A stretch of DNA of 64,000 nt from Paenibacillus sp. FSL H7-0737. Its GTDB lineage: Bacteria; Bacillota; Bacilli; Paenibacillales; Paenibacillaceae. The position numbers were made by a program, and so were the translations under genes. Shown one piece after another: positions 25,685-35,091 of this stretch. The notes below the pieces were generated by a model. That model saw nothing but the letters and a program-made list of their open reading frames with translations, searched no databases and was not told the origin of the DNA. Position 1 is the first letter of the stretch. Every line of letters starts with the position of its first letter. The stretch covers positions 806,001-870,000 of the forward strand of contig NZ_CP009279.1 of NCBI RefSeq assembly GCF_000758545.1. The letters are read 5' to 3'.

Positions 25685-25736
25685 AGCGGGCTATCCTTAA
25701 AGTCTTTGATCAAGACTTGGGATAGCCCTTTTTGTA
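25685..25736. terminator. Intrinsic terminator between convergent genes
   Basis: GGGCTATCC with an inner AAGTCTTTGATCAAGACTT region pairs with GGATAGCCC, then TTTTT. Confidence 0.8.
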
Positions 25737-26270
25737 TCAAATATGGTACTTAAAGATATAGTGGATATATTCTTTTGCACTAGTATTAATTTCTTCATCG
25801 CTCGCTTGAAAAGAAGCTCCAAAAACAGCAAAGTACGGTAGTGCTTCTGCACCTACATGTTTGGCACTGGCTTTAAAGGGTGCAATTACTTCGTCTACGG
25901 TAAAAGAAACAGAGCCATCTGGTTGATAATTTTCTTTTTTATCGCCGATGGATATAGCAAGCCCTAACTTTTTCCCGTTAAGCTTGTCACCGTTTGATCC
26001 ATAAGCCCATCCGTAAGCGAGCACATCGTCAAACCATTTTTTCAGTAGAGGCGGATAACTATACCAATACAAAGGGAATTGAAAGATCACATGGTCATAG
26101 GCTTCCATTAGATTTTGCTCTCTAGGAATATCAATGTTCCAGTCAGGATACTCTTTATAAATCTCATGAATGGTAATATCGTTTGGATATTGCAGTAGCT
26201 CTTCTTTCCAGCGTTGATTGACCCTCGAATTCTCAAGGTTGGGATGTGCCACAATCACCAGTGTTTTCAT
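25737..26270 (-). CDS. NAD(P)H-dependent quinone oxidoreductase, flavodoxin-2 family
   Basis: 177 residues: MKTLVIVAHPNLENSRVN is the FMN-phosphate loop region, FQFPLYWYSYPPLLKKWFDDVLAYGWAYG the core of the KefF/YwrO/MdaB group (cited by FPLYWYSYP), and LGLAISIGDKKENY follows. These enzymes reduce quinones by two electrons and protect against electrophiles. A HxlR regulator is divergently encoded 220 bases away, the common arrangement for quinone-responsive pairs such as YodB/CatR with azoreductases. Confidence 0.88.
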   Translation of the reverse strand: MKTLVIVAHPNLENSRVNQRWKEELLQYPNDITIHEIYKEYPDWNIDIPREQNLMEAYDHVIFQFPLYWYSYPPLLKKWFDDVLAYGWAYGSNGDKLNGKKLGLAISIGDKKENYQPDGSVSFTVDEVIAPFKASAKHVGAEALPYFAVFGASFQASDEEINTSAKEYIHYIFKYHI

Positions 26271-26490
26271 AATGAATCTCCATTCCAGGCCTATATTAAG
26301 CGTATTTCTTCAAAATGCTGTGCCTTATTTTTATGAATATCATCATTATCTTGCAGGTTTTATTAAAAGAAAATACACACAATAAAGTAAGATGGTTACT
26401 TTGAAGTACGTACTAGACTCACGAAAAAATATATGCAAAAATGAAGTTTTGGGTAAGTTTAAATAGATCCGTATGAACGAGGTGTTTTCT

Positions 26491-26850
26491 ATGAAACAAT
26501 ATAATCTAGGGATAGAGGCAACACTAGAAATCATCGGCGGAAAGTGGAAAGCTTTGATCATTTGCTTATTGATGTCCGGTGCCAAAAGAACAAGTGAATT
26601 ACAGCGTAATATACAGGGCATTTCACAAAAGGTTCTGATTCAGCAGCTTCGTGAACTTGAGAGAGATGGACTTGTCAAAAGATTCGTTTACCAGCAGATG
26701 CCGCCAAAAGTCGAATATAGCCTCACGGAATATGGCGTTACAGCCAATAAGATCGTTGACGTTATGTGTTCTTGGGGAAAAGAAAATATTAGAATCAGAC
26801 AAGAACAAGGAGAAGAGGTCGTCTTGTTGGAGGAGTTCCAAGCGTTGTAG
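26491..26850 (+). CDS. HxlR-family transcriptional regulator
   Basis: 119 residues from the ATG at 26491, with GAGGTG 6 bases before it; an ATG at 26473 would add six residues but lacks a site. The winged helix is clear: ATLEIIGGKWKALIICLLMSG, TSELQRNIQGISQKVLIQQLRELERDGLVKR (landmark LIQQLRELE), PPKVEYSLTEYG. It likely represses the divergent flavodoxin-like reductase. It lacks the N-terminal Cys of the thiol-sensing YodB; a Cys is present in MCSWG near the C-terminus. Confidence 0.87.
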   Translation: MKQYNLGIEATLEIIGGKWKALIICLLMSGAKRTSELQRNIQGISQKVLIQQLRELERDGLVKRFVYQQMPPKVEYSLTEYGVTANKIVDVMCSWGKENIRIRQEQGEEVVLLEEFQAL

Positions 26851-27165
26851 CCTTTGAATAGGTTTGCGCGTCGTTTGAATCAAACTGATTTTACAGAATT
26901 GTTATCAAACTATTAAAAAAAAGTAGGGTTGTTCAAATCCCATGGTATAGCCAATGAAAGCGTTTCTATTGATTTTTCGACCGTTATCCCCCAAAGAAAT
27001 TGGCATTATTTAGTGCTTGAAGTTCCTCTGATTTGGATATTTTATTTAGTTATTGTTTTATTTCAATAGGATAATGTTACCTTACCGTCACTCTGTCCTA
27101 TGTTTCTAGGAATATAATGAGATTGTATTCGACACCAACCTTTATAAACCATCGGAGGAAACACA
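26851..27165 (+). other. Intergenic region before the secreted repeat protein
   Basis: No gene. A TATAAT at 27113-27118 is a likely -10 for the downstream gene, with a poor -35. A cre-like TGAAAGCGTTTCTA (one mismatch from the catabolite-repression consensus) lies at 26955-26968, about 150 bases upstream of that -10; its relevance is uncertain. Confidence 0.4.
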
Positions 27166-29082
27166 ATGAAAATTAAGAAAACATTATCCGTTGCATTATG
27201 TCTAGCAGCAGTCGCATCTTTCTCATCTCAAGCAATGGCCAATCCTGTCGCAACAACAACCAGTTCAACCGTAGCACCATCCACTAATCAAGTAGGACAA
27301 AAGTTTACACTAGCTGGTGTTAAAACGAACGTCAATACAGTATTGATAGCAACAAGAACGGTTGATCTTGATTTGGATGGCGTGAAAGACACTTTATATC
27401 TCATTGGCGACAAAAATGAATCTCCTGATTTCGACAACATTAATCTCATCGTTGTAAACGGCAAAACAAACAAAGTGTTAAACGCAGGGATTAAAGACTT
27501 TGGTGGTTTGAACGCGAAAATCAGCTATGTAAGTGATTTCAATAATGACCATGCACTTGATGTGATGATTACTGCGTACTCCGGTGGCAACCAAGGTTCT
27601 ACCAATGCTAGAATCGTAACTTTCAAGAATGATACCCCTTCTATTATTCTGGGCGGGGATTTGAAGGTGAAAGGCGAACGGGCATTATTCAGAACATTAG
27701 AAGCAGTCGATGTGGAAAATGATGGCGTGAACGAACTGCTTGGAATCAGAATCCTCCATGGTGAAGCTACTTCAGTGGTAACAGGCTATGAAAAAGTATG
27801 GTTTGCGTACAAAAACGGCGAATTCCAAGTTAGCAAAACAGAAACTACTAAAGAAGATCCATTTAAACAACCTGCACTTGGAGAACTGACTGTTGGCCAA
27901 CCTTTCGCATTGCAAGGTGTTAACACAACAGATAAGACTGTTCTTATCAGAAAACAAGTTAACGATGTTAATAAAGACGGTGTCCAAGATAAAATCTATC
28001 TGATCGGTGACAAAGCAGATGAGCTTGGTTATGTAAGCAACATCAACCTGGTTGTTGTCGATGGCAAAACAAATACATTGAAAGATGCAAAAATCAGCGG
28101 TTTCGATGGCTTTAAACCAGAAATTCAATGGATTGGTGATTTCAACGGGGACAAAGCAAATGATGTAATGTTTACAGCATTCTCCGGTGGTAACAATGGT
28201 ACGACAGATGCTTACATATTGTCTTTCACAGGTGATAAGGTACAACCACTTTTGAGTGTAAAGCCTGTTGTGGATGGTAAACCAGCATTTTTCAACACTT
28301 TAGAGCAAGTAGATCTTAATAAAGATGGTGTATATGATCTGGTTGGAACTAGAAAAATTCGCGGTGACGCTGAAGCTATAGTTCTAGGTGAGGAAAAAAC
28401 AACGTTTACTTTTAAAGACGGTGCTTTCAAGGTTGTGGGTACAGAAACCATTAAATCTGATAGCAAGCCAGCGACTACTCCAACAACTACAACAAGTGAT
28501 TTCACCGTTGGCAAACGTTTTGAGCTTAAGGGAATTCCAACAACAGCAAAAACAATTCTGCTTGCGAAACAACAAGTGGATGTAACTGGTAATGATGTTG
28601 CGGATAATGTCTTACTGATTGGTAACAAGGATGCCGCTAATGGTGATCTGGTTACAGATATCAATATCGTCGTTCTAGAAGGTAAGACTAAAAAAGTGAT
28701 CAACAGTAATATCAAAGACTTCTCGGGTTACCAACCAAAGATCAACTTCGTTGGCGATTTCAATGGTGATAAATCTAAAGATGTCATGATTACTGTATAC
28801 TCTGGCGGTAACAGCGGTAGCACCAATGCTTACGTAGTATCCTTCAAAGACAGTGGTGTTAAAGTTCTTCTAAACGAATACGTGAAAGTGAATGGCAAAC
28901 GTTCGCTCTACAATACAATGAAGGCTTCTGATGTAGATAAAAACGGAGTCTATGAGATTGTTGCATCAAAAACGATTCGTGGTGAAGCTACTTCCGTAAT
29001 TAAAGGCGTAGAAACCTCTGTTCTTGCTTACAAAAACGGAGCATTCCAAGTTCGTTCGACAACTATGAAGAATTCGAAATAA
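27166..29082 (+). CDS. Secreted protein with three tandem FG-GAP/VCBS-like repeats
   Basis: 638 residues. A signal peptide (KKTLSVALCLAAVASFSSQAMA, cleavage about residue 25) leads into three homologous units of roughly 200 residues (about 42-230, 235-440, 450-635). Each carries TVLI..., then a D-x-D-x-D/N-G turn (DLDLDGVKD; DVNKDGVQD; DVTGNDVAD), LIGDK, DFNNDH/DFNGDK and a final DLNKDGVYD-like turn, as in calcium-binding FG-GAP/VCBS propeller repeats, and a GGNxGSTNA block. Single gene, own terminator. The role is not known; cell-surface or matrix function is a guess. The repeats are alike enough to indicate duplication. Confidence 0.75.
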   Translation: MKIKKTLSVALCLAAVASFSSQAMANPVATTTSSTVAPSTNQVGQKFTLAGVKTNVNTVLIATRTVDLDLDGVKDTLYLIGDKNESPDFDNINLIVVNGKTNKVLNAGIKDFGGLNAKISYVSDFNNDHALDVMITAYSGGNQGSTNARIVTFKNDTPSIILGGDLKVKGERALFRTLEAVDVENDGVNELLGIRILHGEATSVVTGYEKVWFAYKNGEFQVSKTETTKEDPFKQPALGELTVGQPFALQGVNTTDKTVLIRKQVNDVNKDGVQDKIYLIGDKADELGYVSNINLVVVDGKTNTLKDAKISGFDGFKPEIQWIGDFNGDKANDVMFTAFSGGNNGTTDAYILSFTGDKVQPLLSVKPVVDGKPAFFNTLEQVDLNKDGVYDLVGTRKIRGDAEAIVLGEEKTTFTFKDGAFKVVGTETIKSDSKPATTPTTTTSDFTVGKRFELKGIPTTAKTILLAKQQVDVTGNDVADNVLLIGNKDAANGDLVTDINIVVLEGKTKKVINSNIKDFSGYQPKINFVGDFNGDKSKDVMITVYSGGNSGSTNAYVVSFKDSGVKVLLNEYVKVNGKRSLYNTMKASDVDKNGVYEIVASKTIRGEATSVIKGVETSVLAYKNGAFQVRSTTMKNSK

Positions 29083-29106
29083 CCTTATAGCAAAAACCTA
29101 ATTGTG

Positions 29107-29161
29107 AGGGAGTCTCCCAGTAGCCATAAAAAAGTGGCTACCGGGGGACTCTCTTTTTTTT
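29107..29161 (+). terminator. Intrinsic terminator
   Basis: GGGAGTC-TCCC-AGTAGCCA pairs with TGGCTAC-CGGG-GGACTCTC, then eight T. Confidence 0.85.
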
Positions 29162-29289
29162 GGAGTTGGATTGACTTGTGCTCTTGGTGAGAACGCCTAA
29201 AATTAAACTCTCCCTTGCTCAACGAGCTATCCGGATTCATTATTAAATTACAAAATGACCCGTTGATCTAAAGGAGAGAAAACAATCTT

Positions 29290-30012
29290 ATGGAACTAAA
29301 AAAAATAAATGAATCGATTTATTATTTAGAAAATGTTAGAGAAACAGACAGACCTGTTTTGGGATATGTTGTAGGTGAGAACTTTTCAATTATGATTGAT
29401 TGTGGCAATTCAAAATCGCATTTTGATGCCTTTATAAAGGGTTTGGATGACCACAATCTATCTCGTCCCAAATATGCTTTGATTACGCACTGGCATTGGG
29501 ATCATACCTTTGGTATGCATGCTTTTGAGGGGGAAACCATAGTATCTTCAGCAACGAATGAGGTACTAAAGCGATTGAAAGCGTGGAAATGGGATGAAGA
29601 GTCCGTTGTAAAACGTTTAGAGACAAAAGAAGAAATAGAATTCGCCTATAACTGTATGAACAAAGAATATGATACGTTCGATAAGATTTCGGTCAGCACA
29701 GGATCGATTATTTTCGAGGATTCTTTAACATTGGATTTAGGGGGCATCACTTGCCAAATCCTCAAGGTAGGAGGGCCGCATGAAGCAGACTCTTGTGTTG
29801 TATATGTTAAAGAAGCGGAGGTTTTATTTGCAGGTGATGCACATAGTGGAGATTATTATCATGGAGAAGGTAAAATTGATCCCATAAAAATGAAGGAATA
29901 TGTTGAGTTTTTAAAAAAACTTTCATTCACTACGTATATTCCAGGGCACGACGCCCCTATGAGCAAGGAGCAAATCATTCATGTGTTAAGTAGATTTTGT
30001 GAAGTGAAGTAA
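29290..30012 (+). CDS. MBL-fold metallo-hydrolase
   Basis: 240 residues with the complete metal-binding set of the metallo-beta-lactamase fold: THWHWDH (HxHxDH) near residue 66, GGPHEADS (His, motif 3) near 162, GDAHSGDY (Asp, motif 4) near 183 and PGHDAP (His, motif 5) near 222. It has no signal peptide, so a secreted lactamase is unlikely; a cytosolic hydrolase for thioesters, lactones or other small molecules is more probable. AAAGGAGAG precedes the start. Its convergent neighbour is an AraC regulator and no operon partner is visible. Confidence 0.87.
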   Translation: MELKKINESIYYLENVRETDRPVLGYVVGENFSIMIDCGNSKSHFDAFIKGLDDHNLSRPKYALITHWHWDHTFGMHAFEGETIVSSATNEVLKRLKAWKWDEESVVKRLETKEEIEFAYNCMNKEYDTFDKISVSTGSIIFEDSLTLDLGGITCQILKVGGPHEADSCVVYVKEAEVLFAGDAHSGDYYHGEGKIDPIKMKEYVEFLKKLSFTTYIPGHDAPMSKEQIIHVLSRFCEVK

Positions 30013-30028
30013 ACAGGGACTCCTTTCC

Positions 30029-30970
30029 CTATACCCACCCCGTAAACTCCAATATAGATGCTTTTGCAGATTGGGCTTCGGAATGTGCGGCTTTACGCCA
30101 TTGTTTGGGAGATTCGCCCATAAGCTTGGAGAAACATCGGTTGAAGCTGGAAATGGACTGAAAACCGACTTGTTCAGAGATAGAGAGGATGGAAGCATCC
30201 GTGCTTTTCAACTGCTTGCAGGCCTCTTCAATACGGGTGCTGTTTAGGAAATCTAGAGGTGCGGTCCCCATGATCTCATGGAATTTTCTGCGAAAATGAG
30301 TGGTGCTTAGATGGCACAGATCAGCTAGGTCATTGATGGTAATAGGTATCATATAGTTTTTGGTGATGTATTCCAGAACCGGAGAAATGACAAAATCACC
30401 TTTCAGGTTATGCTCTGTTTCTTGCTCTGCTAAGGGTTCATACCGGGAATGTATTCTAAGCAGTTCTATATAAAGGGATAATAATAAGCCGTAGGCGCTT
30501 TCCTGATAGTAAGGATTTTTGTGCTTCAATTCCTCTACGACCGATGTCGCAAGGGTATAAACCTTGGGATGTTCCTCCTTGTTCAAAATACAATTCTTTC
30601 CCTTGATCGCCCACAAATTTGGCTCGAAGTCACTATAAGCGCTTTTGAATGATTGCTGAAAGAGCTCCTCTGGCGAGAAAAAGATATAAGACCAAAGACT
30701 GGCCTCATTTGGCGAACTATATGTTGTATGAGGCAGATACCTAGGGATGAAGGTCACATCTCCGGCTTTAAAGGGTACGGATTCACCTTTGATCTCCATG
30801 ATGCCGCTATCCGAATGACAAATGCCAATCTCTAAATGGTTATGAAAATGGAGATGTTCACTTTTGATATCGGAAATCTTCCAACGCTCACCGCTTAACA
30901 GTAAAATAGGGAAGTTTATCGGCAAGCTGTAGTGGCGGTATTCAATGACGGGTTTCTTTTTTCTGGGCAT
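30029..30970 (-). CDS. AraC-family regulator with N-terminal cupin domain
   Basis: 313 residues. The N-terminal cupin (about 35-105: HLHFHNHLEIGICHSDSGIMEI, PFKAGDVTFIPRYLPHTTYSS) is a sugar-binding sensor in this family. Two helix-turn-helix units follow (about 205-300: ITINDLADLCHLSTTHFRRKFHEIMGTAPLDFLNSTRI and ISEQVGFQSISSFNRCFSKLMGESP, cited as family landmarks). It diverges from the GH105/GH112 unit about 400 bases away and is the likely activator of those rhamnogalacturonan genes. Confidence 0.88.
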   Translation of the reverse strand: MPRKKKPVIEYRHYSLPINFPILLLSGERWKISDIKSEHLHFHNHLEIGICHSDSGIMEIKGESVPFKAGDVTFIPRYLPHTTYSSPNEASLWSYIFFSPEELFQQSFKSAYSDFEPNLWAIKGKNCILNKEEHPKVYTLATSVVEELKHKNPYYQESAYGLLLSLYIELLRIHSRYEPLAEQETEHNLKGDFVISPVLEYITKNYMIPITINDLADLCHLSTTHFRRKFHEIMGTAPLDFLNSTRIEEACKQLKSTDASILSISEQVGFQSISSFNRCFSKLMGESPKQWRKAAHSEAQSAKASILEFTGWV

Positions 30971-31078
30971 ATTCTCAATACTCCCATTCTTATTACGTAG
31001 GTTGAGTAGATTATAGGTTAAAGTGATTTCAAGTTCAACAATATAGATGTACTTTACAACTTGAGGAAAGGGAAAGAA

Positions 31079-31209
31079 GCGGTGGAGGGGAATTTTGGAA
31101 CTGTAGGAGCGTTAGCGTCCGCCTTTGTCTGCAGATTTCCACCGCGAAGAGCGGTATAAAATCAAGAAATCTGCAGACAACAGCGGCCGGAAGTCCAAAC
31201 ATTCCCCGG
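31079..31209. repeat. Dispersed structured repeat element, copy 2
   Basis: About 130 bases matching copy 1 at 12117-12253 over most of its length, with the same end pairing (GGGGAATTTTGGA with TCCAAACATTCCCC) and inner pairing (GTCTGCAGATTTC with GAAATCTGCAGAC, a 13-bp perfect match in this copy). Changes between copies are often on both sides of the predicted stem, which suggests the structure is kept. It lies in the AraC/GH105 intergenic region. Confidence 0.75.
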
Positions 31210-31306
31210 AATTGCGACTGACCCTGTACTCTTAATGGTTGAAATTGCACAATTTAGTTATGAATATGCTTAGAATCAGACCATTTTACTCCTTACAATA
31301 GAGTTA

Positions 31307-31320
31307 GTAAAGCGTTTACA
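31307..31320. promoter_or_regulatory. cre-like catabolite repression site
   Basis: GTAAAGCGTTTACA, reverse complement TGTAAACGCTTTAC, close to the CcpA consensus and about 60 bases before the GH105 start. Repression by glucose would suit a pectin-fragment operon. Confidence 0.5.
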
Positions 31321-31377
31321 TAGGACGGACAGCTCTCAGCGCCAATGGGGGTGTGTGAGAAAGAGAGGAGAATCAAG

Positions 31378-32397
31378 ATGCTTCAATTAACTTATGACAG
31401 AGAAGAGATTCTAAGCGTCATCGACAAAGTAGTTAGAAAAACAATGACGATGGATTTAACATGGGACTGGCCTTGTGGTGTGGCTTATTATGGGGTATCC
31501 AGAGCTTATAAAACGACAGGTAATACAGAGTATTTGGATATGCTTGTCCAGTGGGCAGATGAATATATCGAGCTGGGCCTGCCGGACTGGACGGTAAACA
31601 CCTGTGCTATGGGGCATATGCTGATTACCTTGTATGAAGAAACAGGCAATCAGAAATATTGGGATATTGTAATGAGCAAGGTGGATTATCTGCAGAACCA
31701 TGCGCTCAGATTCGGAGATCATGTGTTGCAGCATACCGTTTCTATTTCGAATGATTTTCCAGAGCAGGCATGGGCAGATACATTGTTTATGGCGGCGTTT
31801 TTTCTGCTACGCGTAGGAAGTAAATTAAACGATCAGGAAATGATCCAGGATGCCCTGAATCAATATTACTGGCATATCAAATACCTGCAAGACCCTAGCA
31901 GCGGCCTCTGGTACCATGGCTACAATAATGTGAAGCAGGATCATATGTCCGGACTATATTGGGGCAGAGCAAATGCTTGGGGCGCATATACCATGTCGCA
32001 AGTCAAAAAGCTTTTGAAAGAATGGTATTTGTATCCGGAGTGTATGGACGTGGAGTGTTCGCTGCGCGATCAATTGGCGGCACTCAAGCTTGTGCAAACG
32101 GAGAACGGCCTGTGGCGGACAGTGCTTGATGACGAAGAATCTTATGAAGAAGTATCTGCCTCTTGCGGGATAGCGGCTGCAATGATCAATAACGGCAATC
32201 CGCTGCATACCAAATATGTACAAAAGGCCCTGAAGGGTGTACTAAGCAATATCAGCGAGGATGGACGAGTACTGGGAGTATCGGGCGGAACAGCGGTTAT
32301 GAAGGACCGGGAAGGCTATCGCAATATTCCAAAAGACTGGATTCAAGGCTGGGGCCAAGGCTTAGCACTCTCTTTTCTGTCCGATATGCTTAAATAG
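31378..32397 (+). CDS. GH105/GH88-family unsaturated rhamnogalacturonyl hydrolase
   Basis: 339 residues from the ATG at 31378 (GAGAGGAG 7 bases upstream). An alpha/alpha six-hairpin barrel: WDWPCGVAYYGVSRAY, TWAD-type QAWADTLFMAAFFLLR with the catalytic Asp of YteR/YesR (WADT), YWGRANAWGAYTMS and IQGWGQGLALSFLS. This is the GH105 pattern; the enzyme removes the unsaturated galacturonic acid from rhamnogalacturonan I disaccharides after lyase action. No signal peptide, so it works in the cytosol on imported fragments. The GH112 gene follows 12 bases later in the same unit. Confidence 0.88.
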   Translation: MLQLTYDREEILSVIDKVVRKTMTMDLTWDWPCGVAYYGVSRAYKTTGNTEYLDMLVQWADEYIELGLPDWTVNTCAMGHMLITLYEETGNQKYWDIVMSKVDYLQNHALRFGDHVLQHTVSISNDFPEQAWADTLFMAAFFLLRVGSKLNDQEMIQDALNQYYWHIKYLQDPSSGLWYHGYNNVKQDHMSGLYWGRANAWGAYTMSQVKKLLKEWYLYPECMDVECSLRDQLAALKLVQTENGLWRTVLDDEESYEEVSASCGIAAAMINNGNPLHTKYVQKALKGVLSNISEDGRVLGVSGGTAVMKDREGYRNIPKDWIQGWGQGLALSFLSDMLK

Positions 32398-32409
32398 GAG
32401 GGATCCAAG

Positions 32410-34572
32410 TTGTCCAAGCAAACAACGGGGGCCTTTACACTACCGGGCGAATCCGGTTATGAGGCACTGACCTTAGAGTTAGCTGAACGGTGGGGTGCCG
32501 ATGTCATCCGTGACAGTGACGGTACACAGTTGTCCGATGAGATTATCAACGCAGGATACGGCATTTATTCTACAATCTGTATCATCAGAGATCATAATGA
32601 ATGGGTATCCCAGAACCCTGATAAGCTACAGCAGAGCTTTTTAATTACTAATCCGAAGGTAGCGATCGAAGATTATTTATCCATCTATTTAATGGAAGAC
32701 TTTTTCACTGAGCAATTCCGAGTAAATGATTCCAAAGAGGCGTTTAAGTACTGGCAGATTTTTGACCGAACGACTGGTGAAGAAGTTCCAAGAGAACAGT
32801 GGAATTATGAGCGGGAATCAGGAAATGTAGTCATTACTGGAATTGCGCCTTGGCACAAATATACGGTCAGCTTCATGGTCTACCGGATTTGGGAAGAGAT
32901 CTCTATGTACAATCACACCACGAATCACTGGGAAAAAGAACATCTAATGCAGATTGATCCCATCTATGTTGAAACGCAAAAGTATTTGCTCCACTTCCTT
33001 GAAGATTGGTGCCGTAAGCATAAGGAAACAACGGTGGTTCGGTTTACGTCCCTATTTTATAATTTCGCCTGGATCTGGGGCAGCAATGAGCGCAATCGCC
33101 ATTTGTTCTCGGACTGGGGTTCATATGATTTTACGGTAAGCGCTAGAGCGCTTGATCTGTTTGCTCAAAAATATGGGTATTCGCTCACGGCCGAGGATTT
33201 TGTGAATGGTGGAAAATATCGTGTCAGTCATATCCCGGCGCAGCAGCGCAAGCTGGACTGGATGGCATTTATCAATGATTTTGTCATCGAATTTAGTAAG
33301 AAATTAATTGATATTGTGCATGGGTACGACAAGCTGGCATATGTCTTCTATGATGATAGTTGGGTTGGCATGGAGCCTTACAATGATCGTTTCGAGGAGT
33401 TTGGCTTCGACGGGATGATTAAATGTGTGTTCTCAGGGTTCGAGGCAAGAATGTGTTCAGGTGTAAAAGTAGATACCCATGAGATTCGGCTGCATCCCTA
33501 CTTGTTTCCGATTGGTCTAGGTGGACTGCCTACCTTTATGGAGGGAGGGAACCCTACACTAGATGCCAAAAAATATTGGATCAATATCCGGCGTGCTCTA
33601 CTCAGAGAGCCTATAGATCGAATTGGATTGGGTGGATATTTGCATCTTGTAGAGCCTTATCCGGATTTTTGTGATTATATCGAAAAGATTGCGGGTGAAT
33701 TCAGAGAAATTAAAGAGCTGCATCATAAAGGCAAACCCTATCATATTAAGACGAAGGTAGCCATTCTGCACGCTTGGGGCAAATGGAGATCGTGGACCTT
33801 GTCCGGGCATTTCCATGAAACGTATATGCATGATTTGATTCATATCAACGAGGCTTTATCCGGATTGCCGATTGAAGTACAGTTCATTGATTTTGAGAAT
33901 ATCCGTCAGGGGATTTTAAAAGATTGTGATGTAGTGATCAATGCCGGATCGGCTGGTTCAGCATGGAGTGGTGGAGAACGCTGGAGGGACAACAAGTGTG
34001 TGGACTTACTGACAAAGTGGGTGTTTGAAGGTGGTACTTTTATAGGCGTGAATCAGCCTTCAGCGCTTGAAGGGTATGACAGCTTTTTCAGAATGGCACA
34101 TGTGCTCGGTGTAGATGAGGATACAGGCTCCAGAGTAGCGCATGGGAAATGGACATATGAAGTGAAGGATGGGCTTGGTTTAGTACCTATTGGGGCTAGC
34201 ATAACACCCAAAAATAACATTTATCTTACTGATGGAGCAGCAGCGGTTGTGACTGAAACGGATGGTCTATTAACACTGTCCACCCATGCTTTCGGTAAAG
34301 GAAAGGGGATCTACCTTCCATCTTTCCAATTCAGCTTTGAGAATACAAGATTGCTGCTGAATTTGATTCGTTTTGCTGGCAATGAGTTCACGGAGACCAA
34401 GTATATTACGGATAACTTATATACAGAGTGTGCTTATTATCCGGAAAGTAAAATCCTCGTGGTCATTAACAATAGCGATCAGCTTCAAAAAACTACGATT
34501 CATACGGAATATGGACAACACACCCTGGAATTAGATCCGTATGACATGATTATTAGAACTATTGGGGATTAA
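32410..34572 (+). CDS. GH112 phosphorylase (galactosyl-rhamnose / lacto-N-biose phosphorylase family)
   Basis: 720 residues, TTG start with AGGAGGG 8 bases upstream. The opening (GAFTLPGESGYEALTLELAERWGADVIRDSDG, landmark ERWGADVIRDSDGT) and the length match GH112, which cleaves beta-galactosides by phosphate to galactose 1-phosphate. Further blocks: FYDDSWVGMEPY (catalytic Asp region), NAGSAGSAWSGGERW and the C-terminal domain. GH112 members act on galacto-N-biose/lacto-N-biose or on D-galactosyl-beta-1,4-L-rhamnose. Its GH105 neighbour handles rhamnogalacturonan fragments, which favours the galactosyl-rhamnose activity. No signal peptide, so cytosolic. Confidence 0.9.
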   Translation: MSKQTTGAFTLPGESGYEALTLELAERWGADVIRDSDGTQLSDEIINAGYGIYSTICIIRDHNEWVSQNPDKLQQSFLITNPKVAIEDYLSIYLMEDFFTEQFRVNDSKEAFKYWQIFDRTTGEEVPREQWNYERESGNVVITGIAPWHKYTVSFMVYRIWEEISMYNHTTNHWEKEHLMQIDPIYVETQKYLLHFLEDWCRKHKETTVVRFTSLFYNFAWIWGSNERNRHLFSDWGSYDFTVSARALDLFAQKYGYSLTAEDFVNGGKYRVSHIPAQQRKLDWMAFINDFVIEFSKKLIDIVHGYDKLAYVFYDDSWVGMEPYNDRFEEFGFDGMIKCVFSGFEARMCSGVKVDTHEIRLHPYLFPIGLGGLPTFMEGGNPTLDAKKYWINIRRALLREPIDRIGLGGYLHLVEPYPDFCDYIEKIAGEFREIKELHHKGKPYHIKTKVAILHAWGKWRSWTLSGHFHETYMHDLIHINEALSGLPIEVQFIDFENIRQGILKDCDVVINAGSAGSAWSGGERWRDNKCVDLLTKWVFEGGTFIGVNQPSALEGYDSFFRMAHVLGVDEDTGSRVAHGKWTYEVKDGLGLVPIGASITPKNNIYLTDGAAAVVTETDGLLTLSTHAFGKGKGIYLPSFQFSFENTRLLLNLIRFAGNEFTETKYITDNLYTECAYYPESKILVVINNSDQLQKTTIHTEYGQHTLELDPYDMIIRTIGD

Positions 34573-34580
34573 TATTTGAC

Positions 34581-35029
34581 TTGAGTAGGGAGATTCCTAA
34601 GTATCCTTTACCAGAAGGGGTTCTGGTGAGGCCAACTGCACTGAACAATAGTGGAGCTCAGGAACAATATCGTCAAGCTGAACTCGCTTCCTTTGACGGT
34701 GTGGCGTGGAGTCTAAACCATTTGGGATGGATGCAGGGATCTCCCGAAATCGTTAATTTCTGTGCGTTTCATGACGATCAATTGATCGGTAACACCTCAA
34801 CCTGGAGAACTACAGAGGAGAGAAGTGCAACGGAGAATGTATTCGTTATTCCTGAATGGCAGAAAAAAAGTGTCGCCCGTAACATCATCTGTACTATCTA
34901 AAGCAGCAGGGTAAAACAATCGCCACCTTAGGCACGCATGGAGATAATAAGAAAGCTATTCGATTATATACTCAGATTGGTTATGAATTATACGGTTCAA
35001 GATTTACAGTTGGCTATGAAATAGTTTAA
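34581..35029 (+). pseudogene. GNAT acetyltransferase, frameshifted
   Basis: The first frame (34581-34901) reads a GNAT N-terminus ending in VFVIPEWQKKSVARNIICTI then stop. Shifting one frame near 34885 continues with YYLKQQGKTIATLGTHGDNKKAIRLYTQIGYELYG (landmark AIRLYTQIGYE, a textbook GNAT C-terminus) and ends at 35029. So one indel splits a single acetyltransferase gene. The start is uncertain: TTG at 34581 or GTG at 34626 (AAGGGG upstream). It follows GH112 by 8 bases. Confidence 0.8.
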
Positions 35030-35042
35030 CAAGCATTTACTA

Positions 35043-35068
35043 GACGACTTTGGTCGTCTTTTTTTTAT
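35043..35068 (+). terminator. Intrinsic terminator
   Basis: AGACGAC, TTTG, GTCGTCT followed by eight or more T. Confidence 0.88.
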
Positions 35069-35091
35069 TGTGCAAGGACTTCTGACCTACT

